64,000 bases of DNA, taken from NCBI GenBank assembly GCA_965261585.1, contig CBDHDN010000041.1:5230-69229 (forward strand), read 5' to 3'. This DNA is from CBDHDN01 sp965261585. Its GTDB lineage: Bacteria > Pseudomonadota > Alphaproteobacteria > UBA6615. The stretch's first letter is position 1, and each line of letters begins with the position of its first letter. Below, piece after piece: positions 62,427 to 64,000 of this stretch. The translations under genes and the position numbers were made by a program. The notes beneath the pieces were generated by a model. That model was not told the origin of the DNA. It ran no database searches and saw only the letters and a list, made by a program, of their open reading frames with translations.

Positions 62427-63872
62427 ATGGAAACCTATGATTGGCTGCTGCGCGGCGGCGAGGTGATCGACGGTACCGGCGCCGATCGCCGCGCCGCCGA
62501 GGTCGCGATCCGCGGCGATCGCATCGTCGCGGTGGGCCCGCCGGGCGCGTTCGCCGAGGCCCCGGCCACGCGTACGCTCGACGTCACGGGACGCATCGTG
62601 TGTCCGGGCTTCATCGACACCCACACCCATGACGACAACGCCGTCCTGACGAACCCGGCGATGACGCCGAAGGTGAGCCAGGGCGTGACCACGGTGATCG
62701 CCGGGAATTGCGGCATCAGCCTGTCGCCGATCGCGTTCGACGGGCCGCCGGTGCCGCCGCTCAACCTGTTGGGCGACAACGAGCACTTCCGCTTCTCCTC
62801 GACGGCGGCCTATGCCGCCGCGGTCGAGGAGAAGCGGCCGGGTGTCAACGTCGCGGCACTGATCGGCCACAGCACGCTGCGGCTCGCGGTCATGGACGAC
62901 GTGCGCGAGGCGGCGACGATGTCCGAGATCGACGCCATGCGCGCGCTGTTGGCCGAGGGCCTGACGGCCGGCGCCATCGGCTTCAGCACCGGACTCTACT
63001 ACAAGCCCGCCGCCGCCGCCGATATGGACGAGATCGTTGCGCTGGCCGAGCCGCTGGCCGATGCCGGCGGCGTCTATGCGACCCACATGCGCAACGAGCA
63101 CGATCATGTCGTCGAGTCCCTGGAGGAGACGTTCGCGACGGCGCTGAAGGCCAACGTGTCGGTCGTGGTCTCGCACCATAAATGCGCCGGCCGCAAGAAC
63201 TGGGGCCGCAGCCGCGAGACCCTGGCAGTCATCGACGAAGCGCGTGGGCGGCAGCGGATCGGCCTGGACGCCTATCCCTACGCCGCCGGCTCCACCGTGC
63301 TGGACCCGGACTGGGTCAACGAGGACATCCGCACCATGATCAGCTGGTCGACGCCGCATCCGGAGATGAACGGGCGTGACCTGGCCGACGTCGCCGGGGA
63401 CTGGGGCGTCAGCCAGCGCGATGCGGCCGAGCGGCTGGCGCCCGCCGGCGGCATCTTTTTCCAGACCTCCGAGGAGGATGTGCAACGCATCCTGGCCTAC
63501 CCGCCGACCATGATCGGCTCCGACGGCCTGCCCCGCGACGCCCACCCGCACCCGCGGCTGTGGGGCACGTTTCCGCGGGTGCTCGGCCACTATGCCCGCG
63601 ACCTCGGCCTGTTCCCGCTGGAGCTGGCGGTGCACAAGATGACGGGCAAGTCGGCGGCGACCTTTGGGCTGACCGACCGCGGGGTCATCCGTGAAGGCGC
63701 CTACGCCGACGCCGTCGTCTTCGATCCGGCGACGATCATAGACAAGGCGACCTTCGAGGACCCGTGCCAGCCAGCCGCCGGCATCGACTACGTCTTCGTC
63801 AACGGCCGCCTGAGCTGGGACTCCGGCGAGCAGACCGGCGCCGGCGCCGGGCGGTTTCTCGCCCGGGCCTGA
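62427..63872 (+). CDS. N-acyl-D-amino-acid deacylase / D-aminoacylase-like amidohydrolase
   Basis: A 481-residue amidohydrolase superfamily enzyme. CPGFIDTHTHDDNAVL carries the first metal ligands, GNCGISLSP the conserved Cys, AIGFSTGLYYKPA and YATHMRNEHDHVVESLEE the next His, VVVSHHKCAGRKNWG another pair, and the last Asp is in MIGSDGLPRDAHPHPRLWGTFPRVL. These are the blocks of D-aminoacylases that hydrolyse N-acyl-D-amino acids. SAATFGLTDRGVIREGAYADAVVFDP is the usual C-terminus. It likely acts in the catabolism of a D-amino acid derivative or a related amide with its SDR and oxidoreductase neighbours. Confidence 0.92.
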   Translation: METYDWLLRGGEVIDGTGADRRAAEVAIRGDRIVAVGPPGAFAEAPATRTLDVTGRIVCPGFIDTHTHDDNAVLTNPAMTPKVSQGVTTVIAGNCGISLSPIAFDGPPVPPLNLLGDNEHFRFSSTAAYAAAVEEKRPGVNVAALIGHSTLRLAVMDDVREAATMSEIDAMRALLAEGLTAGAIGFSTGLYYKPAAAADMDEIVALAEPLADAGGVYATHMRNEHDHVVESLEETFATALKANVSVVVSHHKCAGRKNWGRSRETLAVIDEARGRQRIGLDAYPYAAGSTVLDPDWVNEDIRTMISWSTPHPEMNGRDLADVAGDWGVSQRDAAERLAPAGGIFFQTSEEDVQRILAYPPTMIGSDGLPRDAHPHPRLWGTFPRVLGHYARDLGLFPLELAVHKMTGKSAATFGLTDRGVIREGAYADAVVFDPATIIDKATFEDPCQPAAGIDYVFVNGRLSWDSGEQTGAGAGRFLARA

Positions 63873-63889
63873 GCAACAGGGAGGGAACG

Positions 63890-64000
63890 ATGGACAAGGT
63901 CCGCATCGGCGTCATCTGCCTGGGCTGGTTCGGCGAGATCCACTGCGATGCGATCTCAGCCGTGCCGACACTGGAGCTCGCGGCGTTGTGCACGCGCACC
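63890..64000 (+). CDS. Gfo/Idh/MocA family oxidoreductase, 3' partial
   Basis: The first 37 codons begin MDKVRIGVICLGWFGEIHCDAI, matching the NAD(P)-binding start of Gfo/Idh/MocA oxidoreductases, where GVIGLGWFGE is common. AGGGAGGGAAC precedes ATG at 63890 by a few bases. The gene runs off the window. It is 17 bp after the deacylase and part of the same operon, probably oxidising a sugar or cyclitol intermediate. Confidence 0.8.
   Translation, partial: MDKVRIGVICLGWFGEIHCDAISAVPTLELAALCTRT

Overview
The window is high-GC chromosomal DNA of an alphaproteobacterium, probably of the Rhodospirillales type (the class is well supported, the order is inference). The main evidence is the gene order secB-dnaQ-coaE-aroE-maf-ppsR on the minus strand, divergent from hemE-hemH-hemJ-rho, then mnmE-mnmG-rsmG-parA-parB. 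This is the conserved neighbourhood of the alphaproteobacterial replication origin. The 368 bp between ppsR and hemE is the expected oriC, and two parS-like palindromes lie inside rsmG just before parAB.

Layout. 1-5.3 kb: the end of an outer-membrane protein gene and a PEP-CTERM locus, made of a sorted protein gene under a good sigma-54 promoter and the TPR lipoprotein gene prsT, which is broken by two short tandem duplications. 5.5-12.7 kb: thpR, a FIST-domain gene and tesA, divergent from a YbbA/YbbP-type ABC exporter whose permease gene is broken, then a CDP-alcohol phosphotransferase and a YceI protein. 12.7-16.1 kb: an ISNCY-type element whose transposase gene carries a group II intron. 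16.2-36.3 kb: the origin region, including protein export, proofreading, CoA, shikimate and haem synthesis, Rho, tRNA U34 modification, 16S rRNA methylation and chromosome partitioning, with a few metabolic genes and a broken methyltransferase gene between rho and mnmE. 36.5-39.0 kb: a broken TPR/O-GlcNAc-transferase-like gene. 39.1-43.3 kb: an insertion-sequence cluster, with an ISNCY element inside an IS1380-type element and an IS630-type element at the right edge of the latter. 43.3-44.6 kb: mmcB, a small lipoprotein and the second copy of a 103 bp MITE. 44.6-54.1 kb: a minus-strand surface-polysaccharide operon (hldE, four glycosyltransferases and a fragment of a fifth, two methyltransferases, an O-antigen ligase-like protein), cut at its upstream end by a second group II intron. 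56.0-60.1 kb: a NitT/TauT-type ABC transporter operon whose substrate-binding gene is split by an IS3-like element and ends at the same intron. 60.3-64.0 kb: a catabolic operon with an unrecognised protein, an SDR, an N-acyl-D-amino-acid deacylase-like amidohydrolase and a Gfo/Idh/MocA oxidoreductase.

The strongest theme is genome plasticity. Six intact or nested elements, two group II introns and two MITE copies sit among many broken genes. Target-site duplications can be read exactly for several insertions (14 bp, 17 bp, and CTAG/TA sites). The second intron joins two unrelated gene fragments, which marks a rearrangement breakpoint. Several genes carry single-base insertions. These could be real decay or assembly errors and need reads to decide. 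The tandem duplications, deletions and nested insertions are harder to explain as sequencing errors.
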